Source: Halarcobacter ebronensis (GTDB lineage: Bacteria > Campylobacterota > Campylobacteria > Campylobacterales > Arcobacteraceae). Taken from it: a stretch of DNA of 64,000 bases. The notes beneath the pieces are model-generated. The model did not search any database, was not told the origin of the DNA, and saw only the letters and a program-made list of their open reading frames with translations. The position numbers were made by a program, and so were the translations under genes. Where the stretch lies: NCBI RefSeq assembly GCF_013201825.1, contig NZ_CP053836.1, positions 434,001 to 498,000 on the forward strand, in the 5' to 3' direction. Each line of letters begins with the position of its first letter. Within the stretch, counting starts at the first letter, position 1. Positions 1 to 7,039 of this stretch are shown here, piece by piece.

Positions 1-167
1 TCAAAATCTTTAACTTCAGCTGCAATTTGAACAGGATAGTCACTTGCATCAAAAAGTGAAATGGTGTCAATACCACATTCCCCCGCAACGACTGCTTTAA
101 ACGAATCTTCTACACAGTGTCCTATAGAATTAATAGTACCTAAACCAGTTATTACAACTCTTTTCAT
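1..167 (-). CDS. fabF: 3-oxoacyl-ACP synthase II (KAS II), N-terminal 55 residues, cut by the window start
   Basis: This is the first 55 codons of a beta-ketoacyl-ACP synthase II, the condensing enzyme that elongates acyl-ACP with malonyl-ACP in type II fatty acid synthesis. The start is ATG at 165-167, preceded by a GGAG ribosome binding site. The protein opens with MKRVVITGLGTINSIG, the typical KAS II N-terminus, followed by the FDASDYP segment common in FabF. The catalytic Cys-His-His residues lie outside the window. It follows fabG and acpP on the same strand, in the usual fabG-acpP-fabF order, but a hairpin terminator separates it from acpP. It is therefore probably transcribed partly from its own promoter at about 168-242. 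Confidence 0.93.
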   Translation of the reverse strand, partial: MKRVVITGLGTINSIGHCVEDSFKAVVAGECGIDTISLFDASDYPVQIAAEVKDF

Positions 168-242
168 TAAATAAGCTCCAATTAAAATATTTATATAATT
201 CAATCTTTAAAAAAAACTCAACAATATAAATAATTTTTAGAT

Positions 243-272
243 AGAAAAAAAGCCAGTAAGAAGTACTGGCTT
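243..272 (-). terminator. Rho-independent terminator after acpP
   Basis: A perfect 9-bp stem (AAGCCAGTA 250-258 and TACTGGCTT 264-272) with a 5-nt loop. Read on the minus strand it is followed by a run of seven T. It lies between acpP and fabF and should end or attenuate transcription of the abundant acpP message before fabF. Confidence 0.88.
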
Positions 273-296
273 AAACGTATTTATAAAGCGTTTAAA

Positions 297-527
297 TTAC
301 GCGTTATCTTCGATGTATTTAATAGCATCAGCTACAGTTAAAATCTTTTCTGCATCTTCATCAGGGATTTCGATATCGAATTTTTCTTCTAACGCCATAA
401 CTAATTCAACAACGTCTAAAGAGTCAGCACCTAAGTCCTCGATGAATTTAGATTCTTCTTTAACTTCAGCCGGATCACAATCAAGTTGCTCAACTACTAC
501 TTCTTTCACATCATCTAATAATGCCAT
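297..527 (-). CDS. acpP: Acyl carrier protein
   Basis: A 76-residue acidic acyl carrier protein that carries growing acyl chains as thioesters on a 4'-phosphopantetheine arm. The attachment site is Ser36 in the conserved GADSLD motif. Length, acidity and the four-helix pattern fit AcpP closely. The gene sits 61 bp downstream of fabG and upstream of fabF on the same strand, the standard fatty-acid cluster. A strong terminator follows directly. Its codon use is clean and the start follows a good AAAGGAAAAA ribosome binding site, as expected for a highly expressed protein. Confidence 0.97.
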   Translation of the reverse strand: MALLDDVKEVVVEQLDCDPAEVKEESKFIEDLGADSLDVVELVMALEEKFDIEIPDEDAEKILTVADAIKYIEDNA

Positions 528-588
528 ATTTTTTTCCTTTTATAAAATTATCGCCAAATTATACCACAAAAAAATTTAATAAATCTTT

Positions 589-1332
589 TTATACGTATAA
601 TCCACCATTTACTTTCAAAATTTCACCTGTAATATATGAAGAGTGATCACTTAAAAGAAACGCCACAGCTTCGGCAATCTCTTTTGGTTGACCAAATCTA
701 CTTAGAGGAATATTTTTTTCATATTCTGCTTTAACTTCATCTTTTAACTCATTTGTCATATCTGTTTGAATAAACCCTGGAGTTACTGCGTTGTATCTAA
801 GATTTCTTGCAGCTGCCTCTTTTGCAAATGATTTTGTCATTGCATTTAAACCACCTTTAGAAGCTGAATAGTTAGTTTGTCCTGGATTTCCCATCTCTCC
901 AACAATTGAAGAGATATTAACAATAGAACCAAATCTTTTTTTACCCATAACTTTTAAAGCAGCTTTACATCCAATAAACGCAGAAGTTAAGTTTGCATTA
1001 ATTACATCTGTGAAATCTTCAACTGACATTCTTAGAGCTAATTTATCCCTTGTAATACCTGCATTGTTTACAAGATATGATAGCTCTCCATCTGCATCTA
1101 CAATTGTTTTAATTGCATCATTGAACTCATCTTCATTTGTAACATCAGCTTTTATAATTGCAGCTTTTCCGCCATTTGATTCAATCTCTTCTTTAATTGC
1201 CTCAGCAGCCTCTGCTCCACTTCTGTAGTTAATCCATACTTTTAGACCAAAACCACCTAAAGTTTTTGCAATCTCAGCTCCAATTCCTCTGCTTGCACCT
1301 GTTACTAATACATTTGTTCCACTAAATTTCAT
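589..1332 (-). CDS. fabG: 3-oxoacyl-ACP reductase
   Basis: A 247-residue short-chain dehydrogenase that reduces 3-oxoacyl-ACP to 3-hydroxyacyl-ACP with NADPH. The Rossmann motif TGASRGIG is at residues 11-18, NNAG at 89-92, and the catalytic Ser-Tyr-Lys set at about S142, Y155 and K159 (YSASK). Length and the C-terminal GEILKVNGGLYV match FabG. It is the first gene of fabG-acpP-fabF and has its own promoter with a TATAAT box about 37 bp upstream. The acpP/fabF context makes FabG far more likely than another SDR. Confidence 0.95.
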   Translation of the reverse strand: MKFSGTNVLVTGASRGIGAEIAKTLGGFGLKVWINYRSGAEAAEAIKEEIESNGGKAAIIKADVTNEDEFNDAIKTIVDADGELSYLVNNAGITRDKLALRMSVEDFTDVINANLTSAFIGCKAALKVMGKKRFGSIVNISSIVGEMGNPGQTNYSASKGGLNAMTKSFAKEAAARNLRYNAVTPGFIQTDMTNELKDEVKAEYEKNIPLSRFGQPKEIAEAVAFLLSDHSSYITGEILKVNGGLYV

Positions 1333-1369
1333 TTAAATCCTTTTGTAAATTGTACAAATTAAAGGCTAC

Positions 1370-1375
1370 ATTATA
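1370..1375 (-). promoter_or_regulatory. Probable -10 element of the fabG promoter
   Basis: A TATAAT on the minus strand, 37 bp upstream of the fabG start, inside a small GGCTA...TAGCC inverted repeat (1364-1378). No clear -35 is visible, which is normal for sigma-70 promoters in Campylobacterota. It lies just after the end of queE, so fabG need not depend on the moeA-que operon. Confidence 0.55.
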
Positions 1376-1386
1376 GCCACAATTAG

Positions 1387-2136
1387 CTAAACACCTCTTT
1401 TATTGTCCCAAACCCTTATATGAAGGCGGTCACAATATTTAAAACCTTTTTTAATTGCCATATTAATTACAGCCTCACTATTTTGATTTATCTCTTCTGC
1501 TGTATCACCCATTGGCATTAAATAGACTTCAACTTCTGGAATCTCTTTTAAGATCTCTTCTATCTCTTTTGCTGCTTGTGCAATAAATTTTTTATCAACA
1601 ACAAACTTAAGATAAGACTCTTTTGTACCATTTATAATTGTTGTTAAAGTGGCAATATTAACTCTTTTTTTAAGAGGTTCCAAAGAGTTTGAGAGTTTTA
1701 CACTCATAGAGAATAGAATCTTCTTTTGATACTCTTGTTGTAAATCTATATTTAAAGAGGCATTTGTCTCAATGGTAACTTTATAAGCATTTGTTACATA
1801 ATATTTTAAAAGTTCTTGAAACTCTTCATTAAACCAATATAAAAGAGGTTCTCCTCCAGTAATTACAATATCCACATTATAATCTGGTTTTAGTTCATTG
1901 ACTTTTTCTATAATCTCTTTTGAACTTAATTGTTGCCATTGATCTTTGAAAGCTGGGTCAACGGCGTAATAAGTATCACAAGAACACTTTTTAACTCCAC
2001 TTGGGGTTTCGTATTCAACATTAAACCCTTCGCATTTCATATTACATTTTCCAACTCTAATAAAGATAGAAGGAGTTCCTATTAGTTTTCCCTCTCCTTG
2101 TATTGTTGGTCCAAAAATCTCATTTATTTCAAGCAT
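1387..2136 (-). CDS. queE: 7-carboxy-7-deazaguanine synthase (QueE), radical SAM
   Basis: A radical SAM enzyme that converts 6-carboxytetrahydropterin to 7-carboxy-7-deazaguanine, the third step toward preQ0 and queuosine. I place the start at ATG 2134-2136 (249 aa) because the conserved N-terminus MLEINEIFGPTIQGEG begins there. A TTG at 2169 would only add residues overlapping queD. The cluster cysteines are spread as C31-x3-C35-x15-C51-x-C53, not the classic CxxxCxxC. QueE proteins are known to carry insertions in this loop, so the exact ligand set is uncertain. The GGEPLL motif for SAM binding is present. It overlaps the end of queD by 8 bp in the moeA-queC-queD-queE operon. Confidence 0.9.
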   Translation of the reverse strand: MLEINEIFGPTIQGEGKLIGTPSIFIRVGKCNMKCEGFNVEYETPSGVKKCSCDTYYAVDPAFKDQWQQLSSKEIIEKVNELKPDYNVDIVITGGEPLLYWFNEEFQELLKYYVTNAYKVTIETNASLNIDLQQEYQKKILFSMSVKLSNSLEPLKKRVNIATLTTIINGTKESYLKFVVDKKFIAQAAKEIEEILKEIPEVEVYLMPMGDTAEEINQNSEAVINMAIKKGFKYCDRLHIRVWDNKRGV

Positions 2137-2662
2137 AAACGTGGCTTTTGCTTTTTGGTGTCTCTTCAAACTCTACACTAGAAACTTTTATTCCTAACTT
2201 ACTCATTTTCTCTGCGGCAATTTTTAAAAACCAAGCTGAAAGATTTTCGCTTGTTGGAACAAAATCAACTAATACATAACCCTCATACATCTCTTTTATA
2301 TGTTGTGGTTCATCTTTGATTTTAGTTAGATCTACTAACATATATCCTTGTGGAAACTTGAGCAACTCTTCTTTATTGTAGTGAGGTAATAGGGTTTGAA
2401 ATAGTGGATCATTTATATCAATAATAAATTTATGATCTAAAACATCATCTAAAAAGTGTTTAAACCAATTTAAGTGTTTAAAATCTGTAACCATGCCATT
2501 GTTTAGTTTGTTTGACTCTAAATATATTATAACTTTACCTTGATGTCCATGAAGGTGTCTACACTTTAAGCATGAATCCATAGAAAATTCAGCATTAAGT
2601 TCCTGCGACCAAACTCTATGACCATAACAAAAATCAAAAGATTTAGATATTTTCCACGTCAA
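2129..2662 (-). CDS. queD: 6-carboxytetrahydropterin synthase (QueD)
   Basis: A 177-residue member of the 6-pyruvoyl-tetrahydropterin synthase/QueD family, which makes 6-carboxytetrahydropterin from dihydroneopterin triphosphate. The predicted zinc ligands are H15 (CYGHR) and H38 and H40 (RHLHGHQ), with cysteines C31 and C34 at the position of the catalytic cysteine. MVTDFKHL is the usual substrate-fold motif. It is longer than the E. coli enzyme because of an insertion in the middle third. It lies 2 bp after queC and overlaps queE, which argues for the deazapurine pathway over tetrahydrobiopterin synthesis. Confidence 0.93.
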   Translation of the reverse strand: MTWKISKSFDFCYGHRVWSQELNAEFSMDSCLKCRHLHGHQGKVIIYLESNKLNNGMVTDFKHLNWFKHFLDDVLDHKFIIDINDPLFQTLLPHYNKEELLKFPQGYMLVDLTKIKDEPQHIKEMYEGYVLVDFVPTSENLSAWFLKIAAEKMSKLGIKVSSVEFEETPKSKSHVYA

Positions 2663-2664
2663 AA

Positions 2665-3339
2665 CTAATCCTTATATGGAATTGGATCTATTGCATTTGC
2701 CTCTTTAAACCCATTTAATCTTAATCTACAAGAGTCACAAACTCCACAAGCTTCCTCCTCCTCTTTATAACAAGACCAAGTGTGTTCTAATGGTACATTT
2801 AACTCTAAAGCTCTTTTTACAATATCTCTTTTCATAAGTTTTACTAAAGGGGTTTCTATTTTTATTTTTGTTGACTCTTTTGTTCCTTGGTTAATTGCAG
2901 AGGTCATTTTTTCTATAAATGAATCAGTACAGTCTGGGTATCCAGAACTATCCTCTTCCACAACTCCAATAAAAATAGCTTCTGCCTCTTCTTTTTCTGC
3001 AATAGCTGTTGCAATAGATAGAAAAATTCCATTTCTAAATGGAACATAAGTAATTGGAACACCAGGTTTTACACCTTGTGTTGGAACTTCAATTGTTTTA
3101 TCTGTAAGAGCACTTGCGCCTATTTGGGTAAAAAAAGGTATATCTATCTCATACTTCTCTTTTATATCTAAATCTTCACATATGTTTCTAAAAGCTTTTA
3201 GCTCTCTTTTTTCTGTTCTTTGTCCATAATTAAAGTGAACAGCAATAATGTCATAACCATCCTCTTTTTTTGCAATATAAGAAGATAGGCTTGAATCCAT
3301 TCCTCCACTTAAAATACATACTGCTTTTTTTCTACTCAT
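2665..3339 (-). CDS. queC: 7-cyano-7-deazaguanine synthase (QueC)
   Basis: A 224-residue ATP-dependent enzyme of the adenine nucleotide alpha hydrolase family that turns 7-carboxy-7-deazaguanine into preQ0 in two ammonia/ATP-dependent steps. The pyrophosphate-binding loop LSGGMDSS is at about residues 10-17. A zinc site of four cysteines, C190, C198, C201 and C204, sits near the C-terminus as in other QueC proteins. The start overlaps the end of moeA by 8 bp and the stop is 2 bp from queD, so the genes are translationally coupled. No folE or queF is in the window. Confidence 0.96.
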   Translation of the reverse strand: MSRKKAVCILSGGMDSSLSSYIAKKEDGYDIIAVHFNYGQRTEKRELKAFRNICEDLDIKEKYEIDIPFFTQIGASALTDKTIEVPTQGVKPGVPITYVPFRNGIFLSIATAIAEKEEAEAIFIGVVEEDSSGYPDCTDSFIEKMTSAINQGTKESTKIKIETPLVKLMKRDIVKRALELNVPLEHTWSCYKEEEEACGVCDSCRLRLNGFKEANAIDPIPYKD

Positions 3340-4555
3340 TTGTTAAAAAATCCTTATACTCTTTTTCGAAAAACTTCCATGAAATAGGAAGCACTTTTAC
3401 TTCTGAATCTTTTTTTAGTAAAGATACGTTCTCATCTAAAACTATTAATGAATTACATTTAGAGAGAGTTGAAACCATGCCAGGATTACTTTTTTTCTCA
3501 CAATAAAAGTATCTTCCATCAAAATTTCCTGGAATTATAGTGATTCTTCCCTTTTTATTTTTTAAATCTTCACCAAGTTTAGAAAAAATAAAGTTGTGAT
3601 AAGTTAGATTTGAACCTAAAAGTTTTTGAATTATTAATTTTCCAAATAGTTCAAAAATAAGTGCACTTGCAAGAGGATTTCCTGGAAGATTTAAAATATA
3701 AGTATCTTTGATTTTCCCAAAAACTGTAGGTTTTCCAGGTTTGATTTTTATACCTTCAAAAATATTAATACAATCTACCTCTTTAAAAGCATCACGGGTA
3801 AAATCAGCATCTCCAACTGATACTCCTCCTGAAGTGATAATTAAATCTGCACCAAGTGAGTTTAAAATTAGCTCTTTAATTGCTTCAATAGAGTCTTTTG
3901 CTTGACCTATAAAATCAACATCACATCCTAACTCTTGACATCTACTAATAAAAGTTGGAGTATTTGAGTTATAAATTTGATAATCTTCTGCTTTTTCATA
4001 ATGAAGTTTTAACTCTTCGCCACTTGCAAAAACAACTATTTTTGGTTTTTTATAAACCTTTATATGAGATAAACCTTGGCTTGAAAGTAGGGTAATCTTT
4101 GAAAAATTAATCTCCTCTTTCTCTTTTATTAATAGGTCATTACAATCTATATCTTCACCAATAAATCTAATATGTTGATTCATTTTTATGTTTTCTGGAA
4201 CTTTTATTTTTCCATTTTCTAATTCAGTACAATCCTCTTTAGGGATTATTACATTACAGTTATCTGGAATCCTTGCTCCAGTCATAATCTTTATGCAGGT
4301 ATTAGGTTTTAATAATTTATTATTGTTATCTCCTGCAAATATTGTATCAATTAGTTCCAACTCTTTATTTGCATCTTCAAAAAGTATTGCATATCCATCC
4401 ATTGCAGAGTTATTAAATCTAGGTAAACAAATTTTTGCAAAAATATTTTCAGCACAGATTCTATTAATACAATCTTCTATAGGAATAATCTCATATTTTA
4501 AATTAGTAGTTAGATTTGAAATAGTATCTAAGGCCTCTTTGACAGTTACAGCCAT
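3332..4555 (-). CDS. moeA: Molybdopterin molybdenumtransferase (MoeA)
   Basis: MoeA inserts molybdate into adenylated molybdopterin to form the molybdenum cofactor. I place the start at ATG 4553-4555, giving 407 residues and the N-terminus MAVTVKEALD, just after AAAGGATTAAAT. The reading frame stays open upstream to 4648 but that stretch crosses the promoter. Family motifs are FNNSAMDGYA near residue 60, MTGARIPD near 105 and SGGVSVGDAD near 240. The C-terminal domain with a short basic segment is present. It leads the operon with queC, queD and queE, although molybdopterin and preQ0 synthesis share only GTP as starting material. Confidence 0.94.
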   Translation of the reverse strand: MAVTVKEALDTISNLTTNLKYEIIPIEDCINRICAENIFAKICLPRFNNSAMDGYAILFEDANKELELIDTIFAGDNNNKLLKPNTCIKIMTGARIPDNCNVIIPKEDCTELENGKIKVPENIKMNQHIRFIGEDIDCNDLLIKEKEEINFSKITLLSSQGLSHIKVYKKPKIVVFASGEELKLHYEKAEDYQIYNSNTPTFISRCQELGCDVDFIGQAKDSIEAIKELILNSLGADLIITSGGVSVGDADFTRDAFKEVDCINIFEGIKIKPGKPTVFGKIKDTYILNLPGNPLASALIFELFGKLIIQKLLGSNLTYHNFIFSKLGEDLKNKKGRITIIPGNFDGRYFYCEKKSNPGMVSTLSKCNSLIVLDENVSLLKKDSEVKVLPISWKFFEKEYKDFLTNE

Positions 4556-4579
4556 ATTTAATCCTTTTATGACAATTGA

Positions 4580-4590
4580 GGTATAATACC
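4580..4590. promoter_or_regulatory. Symmetrical -10 region serving moeA (-) and the 4616 gene (+)
   Basis: The 11-bp sequence GGTATAATACC is palindromic around its central base, so it presents TATAAT on the plus strand and TATTAT on the minus strand. It lies about 28 bp from both divergent start codons (4555 and 4616). A shared bidirectional -10 is the simplest reading, and the only good one in the 60-bp intergenic space. Confidence 0.6.
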
Positions 4591-4615
4591 AAAATTTTTT
4601 AAAAGTGAGATTAAC

Positions 4616-5020
4616 ATGGAAATAATGGGCGATGCTGTAATAACACATGTATATACAATTTATCTATTTTTTGCAATTATACTTTTTAATCTTTTCTCTG
4701 TAACAACTATAGATAGTCATATTAAACTAGCAAAAAGATTGAAATTTATGACGCCAATTTATCATTTATGTAATGCCGTTGTTATCTATACAGGAGCAAT
4801 TGTTGCAGCTTATTCAACTACTCTTTCAATTAAAGTAGCATTAATGATACCAACATCAATTTTTTTAATGGTTTTAGAGATTAAAAGATATAAAAAAATG
4901 CGTGTAATTAAATCTAATGAAGTGAACTTGCAACTTGAATTTAGAGAGTTTGCAAAAAAAATATACATAATAGAAATTTTTACACTTATTATAGTTTTTG
5001 CAATCAGTAAAGTATTCTAA
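4616..5020 (+). CDS. Conserved-looking small integral membrane protein, function unknown
   Basis: A 134-residue protein with four predicted hydrophobic segments, at about residues 12-32, 48-68, 74-92 and 112-132. A basic cytoplasmic-looking loop (EIKRYKKMRVIKSNE) lies between segments 3 and 4. I do not recognise the family. The stop overlaps the rsmE start by one base (TAATG), so the two genes are co-transcribed and coupled. The start follows a weak GTGAG sequence. Genes in this position upstream of rsmE encode uncharacterised membrane proteins in related bacteria as far as I recall, but no function can be assigned from sequence. Confidence 0.8.
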   Translation: MEIMGDAVITHVYTIYLFFAIILFNLFSVTTIDSHIKLAKRLKFMTPIYHLCNAVVIYTGAIVAAYSTTLSIKVALMIPTSIFLMVLEIKRYKKMRVIKSNEVNLQLEFREFAKKIYIIEIFTLIIVFAISKVF

Positions 5021-5691
5021 TGCAGTTTACGTTTCATTCTAATGCATCATCATCAAATTTAGAAATTGATGGAGATTTATATAAATATCTAATAAAAGCA
5101 AGAAGACATAAAGTTGGAGATATTATCCCTTTTAGAAACTTAAATGATAACTTTATATACTATTATGAACTAAGTTTTATAGATAGAAAAAAAGCAGATT
5201 TTAAACTAAAATCAAATGAAGAGAAAGTAGTTGAAAATAGTAAAAAACTTCATCTTGGTTGGTGTATGGTTGATCCAAAAACTGTAGAAAAAGTAATAGC
5301 ATCTTTAAATGAGTTAGGTGTAGATAAAATCACATTCATCTATTGTGAATATTCGCAAAAGAATTTTAAAATCAATATAGAAAAACTAGAAAAAATTCTT
5401 ATAAATTCATCATCTCAATGTGGAAGAAGTTCAATTATAAAATTAGAGATTTGCAATAGTTTAAAAGAGTTCCTAAAACAAAACCCAGACTCTTTTATGT
5501 TAGATTTCTCTTTAAATCATATAGACACAAAAATTGATGAGGTTAAAACTTTAGTAATTGGTTGTGAAGGCGGTTTCTCAAAAAATGAGAGAAAAGGTTT
5601 CTTAGATGAAAAAGTTGTTGGATTTAATTCAAATTTGATTTTAAGAAGTGAGACGGCTGTAGTCTCTGTTAGTTCAAAAATATTAGTTTAA
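5020..5691 (+). CDS. rsmE: 16S rRNA (uracil1498-N3)-methyltransferase RsmE
   Basis: A 223-residue SPOUT-class methyltransferase that methylates N3 of U1498 in 16S rRNA. The N-terminal part is a PUA-like RNA-binding domain (RRHKVGD motif near residue 30). The C-terminal trefoil-knot carries the SAM-binding GCEGGFSKNE near residue 185 and the final LRSETAVVS motif. Length is close to the usual 230-245. It is coupled to the upstream membrane protein gene and ends at a bidirectional terminator facing the cytochrome gene. Confidence 0.93.
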   Translation: MQFTFHSNASSSNLEIDGDLYKYLIKARRHKVGDIIPFRNLNDNFIYYYELSFIDRKKADFKLKSNEEKVVENSKKLHLGWCMVDPKTVEKVIASLNELGVDKITFIYCEYSQKNFKINIEKLEKILINSSSQCGRSSIIKLEICNSLKEFLKQNPDSFMLDFSLNHIDTKIDEVKTLVIGCEGGFSKNERKGFLDEKVVGFNSNLILRSETAVVSVSSKILV

Positions 5692-5715
5692 AAGTAGAGA
5701 AAATTCTCTACTTTT
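5690..5715. terminator. Bidirectional terminator between rsmE and the cytochrome c gene
   Basis: A perfect 12-bp inverted repeat (AAAAGTAGAGAA 5690-5701 and TTCTCTACTTTT 5704-5715) flanked by A and T runs, sitting exactly between two convergent genes. It should work in both directions. Confidence 0.88.
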
Positions 5716-5720
5716 ATTCC

Positions 5721-6116
5721 CTACCAGCTTCTAACAATAGAGTGGCATCTTGCACATGCATTTAACATATCAGAATATGCATTTGCAGCATTAATATAAG
5801 CTTTTTCTTCAAGATTTAATTCTAAAACATTTACATCTAATTCAATTCTTTTTGCAGCATTTTCAGCAACATTTACCATATGTTTTTTATTCTCTGGTAA
5901 ATATTGAGAAATTACTTTTACATCAGAGAATAGTTTATTCCCATCGTGAACTAGTTTTGCACCACTTGTAATTAAATCGATATTGTTATTCAAAAAACCT
6001 TTTTGAATCTGAGTCATACCTTCCTCCATTATAGCCATAGATTTTTGCATAACATCTTGTGCAGAAGCAACAGAAACAGTTAATACTGCAGCAGTTAGAA
6101 CATTTATAAATTTCAT
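5721..6116 (-). CDS. Periplasmic c-type cytochrome with C-terminal haem site (cytochrome c'/c-556-like)
   Basis: A 131-residue exported protein. Residues 1-19 form a signal peptide ending in ASA. The body is predicted to be almost all helix, and the only haem motif is C121-A-R-C124-H125 at the extreme C-terminus. A helical bundle with a C-terminal CxxCH is the layout of class II cytochromes c (c' and c-556 types). It follows petC by 38 bp on the same strand, so it may be a fourth gene of the bc1 operon and an electron acceptor or accessory of the complex. That link is inferred from position only. Confidence 0.82.
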   Translation of the reverse strand: MKFINVLTAAVLTVSVASAQDVMQKSMAIMEEGMTQIQKGFLNNNIDLITSGAKLVHDGNKLFSDVKVISQYLPENKKHMVNVAENAAKRIELDVNVLELNLEEKAYINAANAYSDMLNACARCHSIVRSW

Positions 6117-6144
6117 ATTTTTACCCCTAGATAGTCATTCTATT

Positions 6145-6169
6145 AGAGAAGTTCTTAATGAACTTCTCT
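6145..6169 (-). other. Intercistronic stem-loop at the end of petC
   Basis: A perfect 10-bp stem (AGAGAAGTTC 6145-6154 and GAACTTCTCT 6160-6169) with a TTAAT loop that contains the petC stop codon. There is no T run after it on the minus strand, so it looks more like an mRNA stability or partial attenuation element between petC and the cytochrome gene than a full terminator. Confidence 0.6.
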
Positions 6170-7039
6170 CCATTTGCTTGCTTTCCATAACCACGCAAAA
6201 ATTGCAAAGATTACTAAGTAGATTAGGAATTTTGGCCCTAATGCTTCTCTCTCAGCTTTCTTAGAATCACCAACCTCTTCCATATAAGCTACAACTTGTT
6301 TTTCTGCTTCATGAGTTAATCCAACTCTAGGCATTGCTGTACCTTCTAAGTGTTTTTGAGGGTCATTAACAAATTCATGTAAATATTCAGCACCTCTAGA
6401 TCTAATATATTGAGATAAATCTGGTGGGATTTTACCCATATATGCTTTGATATTTTCAACTGGACTTTTTGCAGCCATAGTTCCATTCATCATATCTCCA
6501 TATTTGATACCATGACATCTTTGACAAGCATTTTGGAATACTTCTTTGTTTGTCATCTCTTTTGGAGCAATAGATACTAAATATGCAACAATATCAGCAA
6601 TCTCTTGAGGTTGCATCCATGAATAACCTGGCATTGGGTGAACTTTTCCATCCACAAATTTATGAGCAGTTTTAGATGCTTTTGCAGGATCTTTAACAAA
6701 AGCAGCTAAATAATCAGCATTATAAAGTTTTCCAGCAGTACTTAAATCTGGTGGAACAACTCCATATGCTGCTGCAGCGCTAGCATCATCCATAATTGGA
6801 GGAAAACCTTGTGACTCAATTGAGTGACAAGCAGTACAATTTGATTGTACTAATACTGCACCATTTTCTGCATTTCCTGTTAAAGCTTTAACATCTGCAA
6901 CATCCCCTTGAACATCTGCAAATGAGTAATCAGGTGCTTCAACATGTGGATGCATTTGATGATGAGCAAAAGGTTCAACTCCCCAGTAAGTAACAAGTGT
7001 TAACACTACTACTACAGCTAATACTTTTAATTCTCTCAT
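6155..7039 (-). CDS. petC: Ubiquinol/menaquinol-cytochrome c reductase, di-haem cytochrome c subunit
   Basis: A 294-residue membrane-anchored di-haem cytochrome c that takes the place of cytochrome c1 in the Campylobacterota bc1 complex. Residues 5-22 form an N-terminal membrane segment. Haem motifs are C68-T-A-C-H72 and C172-Q-R-C-H176, in two cytochrome c-like domains. A second membrane helix lies near the C-terminus (about 270-288) followed by a basic tail. Two haems instead of one, and a fold unlike mitochondrial c1, are typical of this phylum. The start overlaps the petB stop, giving petA-petB-petC. Confidence 0.94.
   Translation of the reverse strand: MRELKVLAVVVVLTLVTYWGVEPFAHHQMHPHVEAPDYSFADVQGDVADVKALTGNAENGAVLVQSNCTACHSIESQGFPPIMDDASAAAAYGVVPPDLSTAGKLYNADYLAAFVKDPAKASKTAHKFVDGKVHPMPGYSWMQPQEIADIVAYLVSIAPKEMTNKEVFQNACQRCHGIKYGDMMNGTMAAKSPVENIKAYMGKIPPDLSQYIRSRGAEYLHEFVNDPQKHLEGTAMPRVGLTHEAEKQVVAYMEEVGDSKKAEREALGPKFLIYLVIFAIFAWLWKASKWREVH

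Noticed and set aside
2137-2169. Upstream TTG start for queE
   Set aside because: It would add residues that lie inside queD and are unlike any QueE N-terminus; ATG 2134-2136 gives the conserved start.
4556-4648. Extension of moeA to 4648
   Set aside because: The extra residues cover the promoter gap and the divergent gene's start, and ATG 4553-4555 follows a good ribosome binding site.
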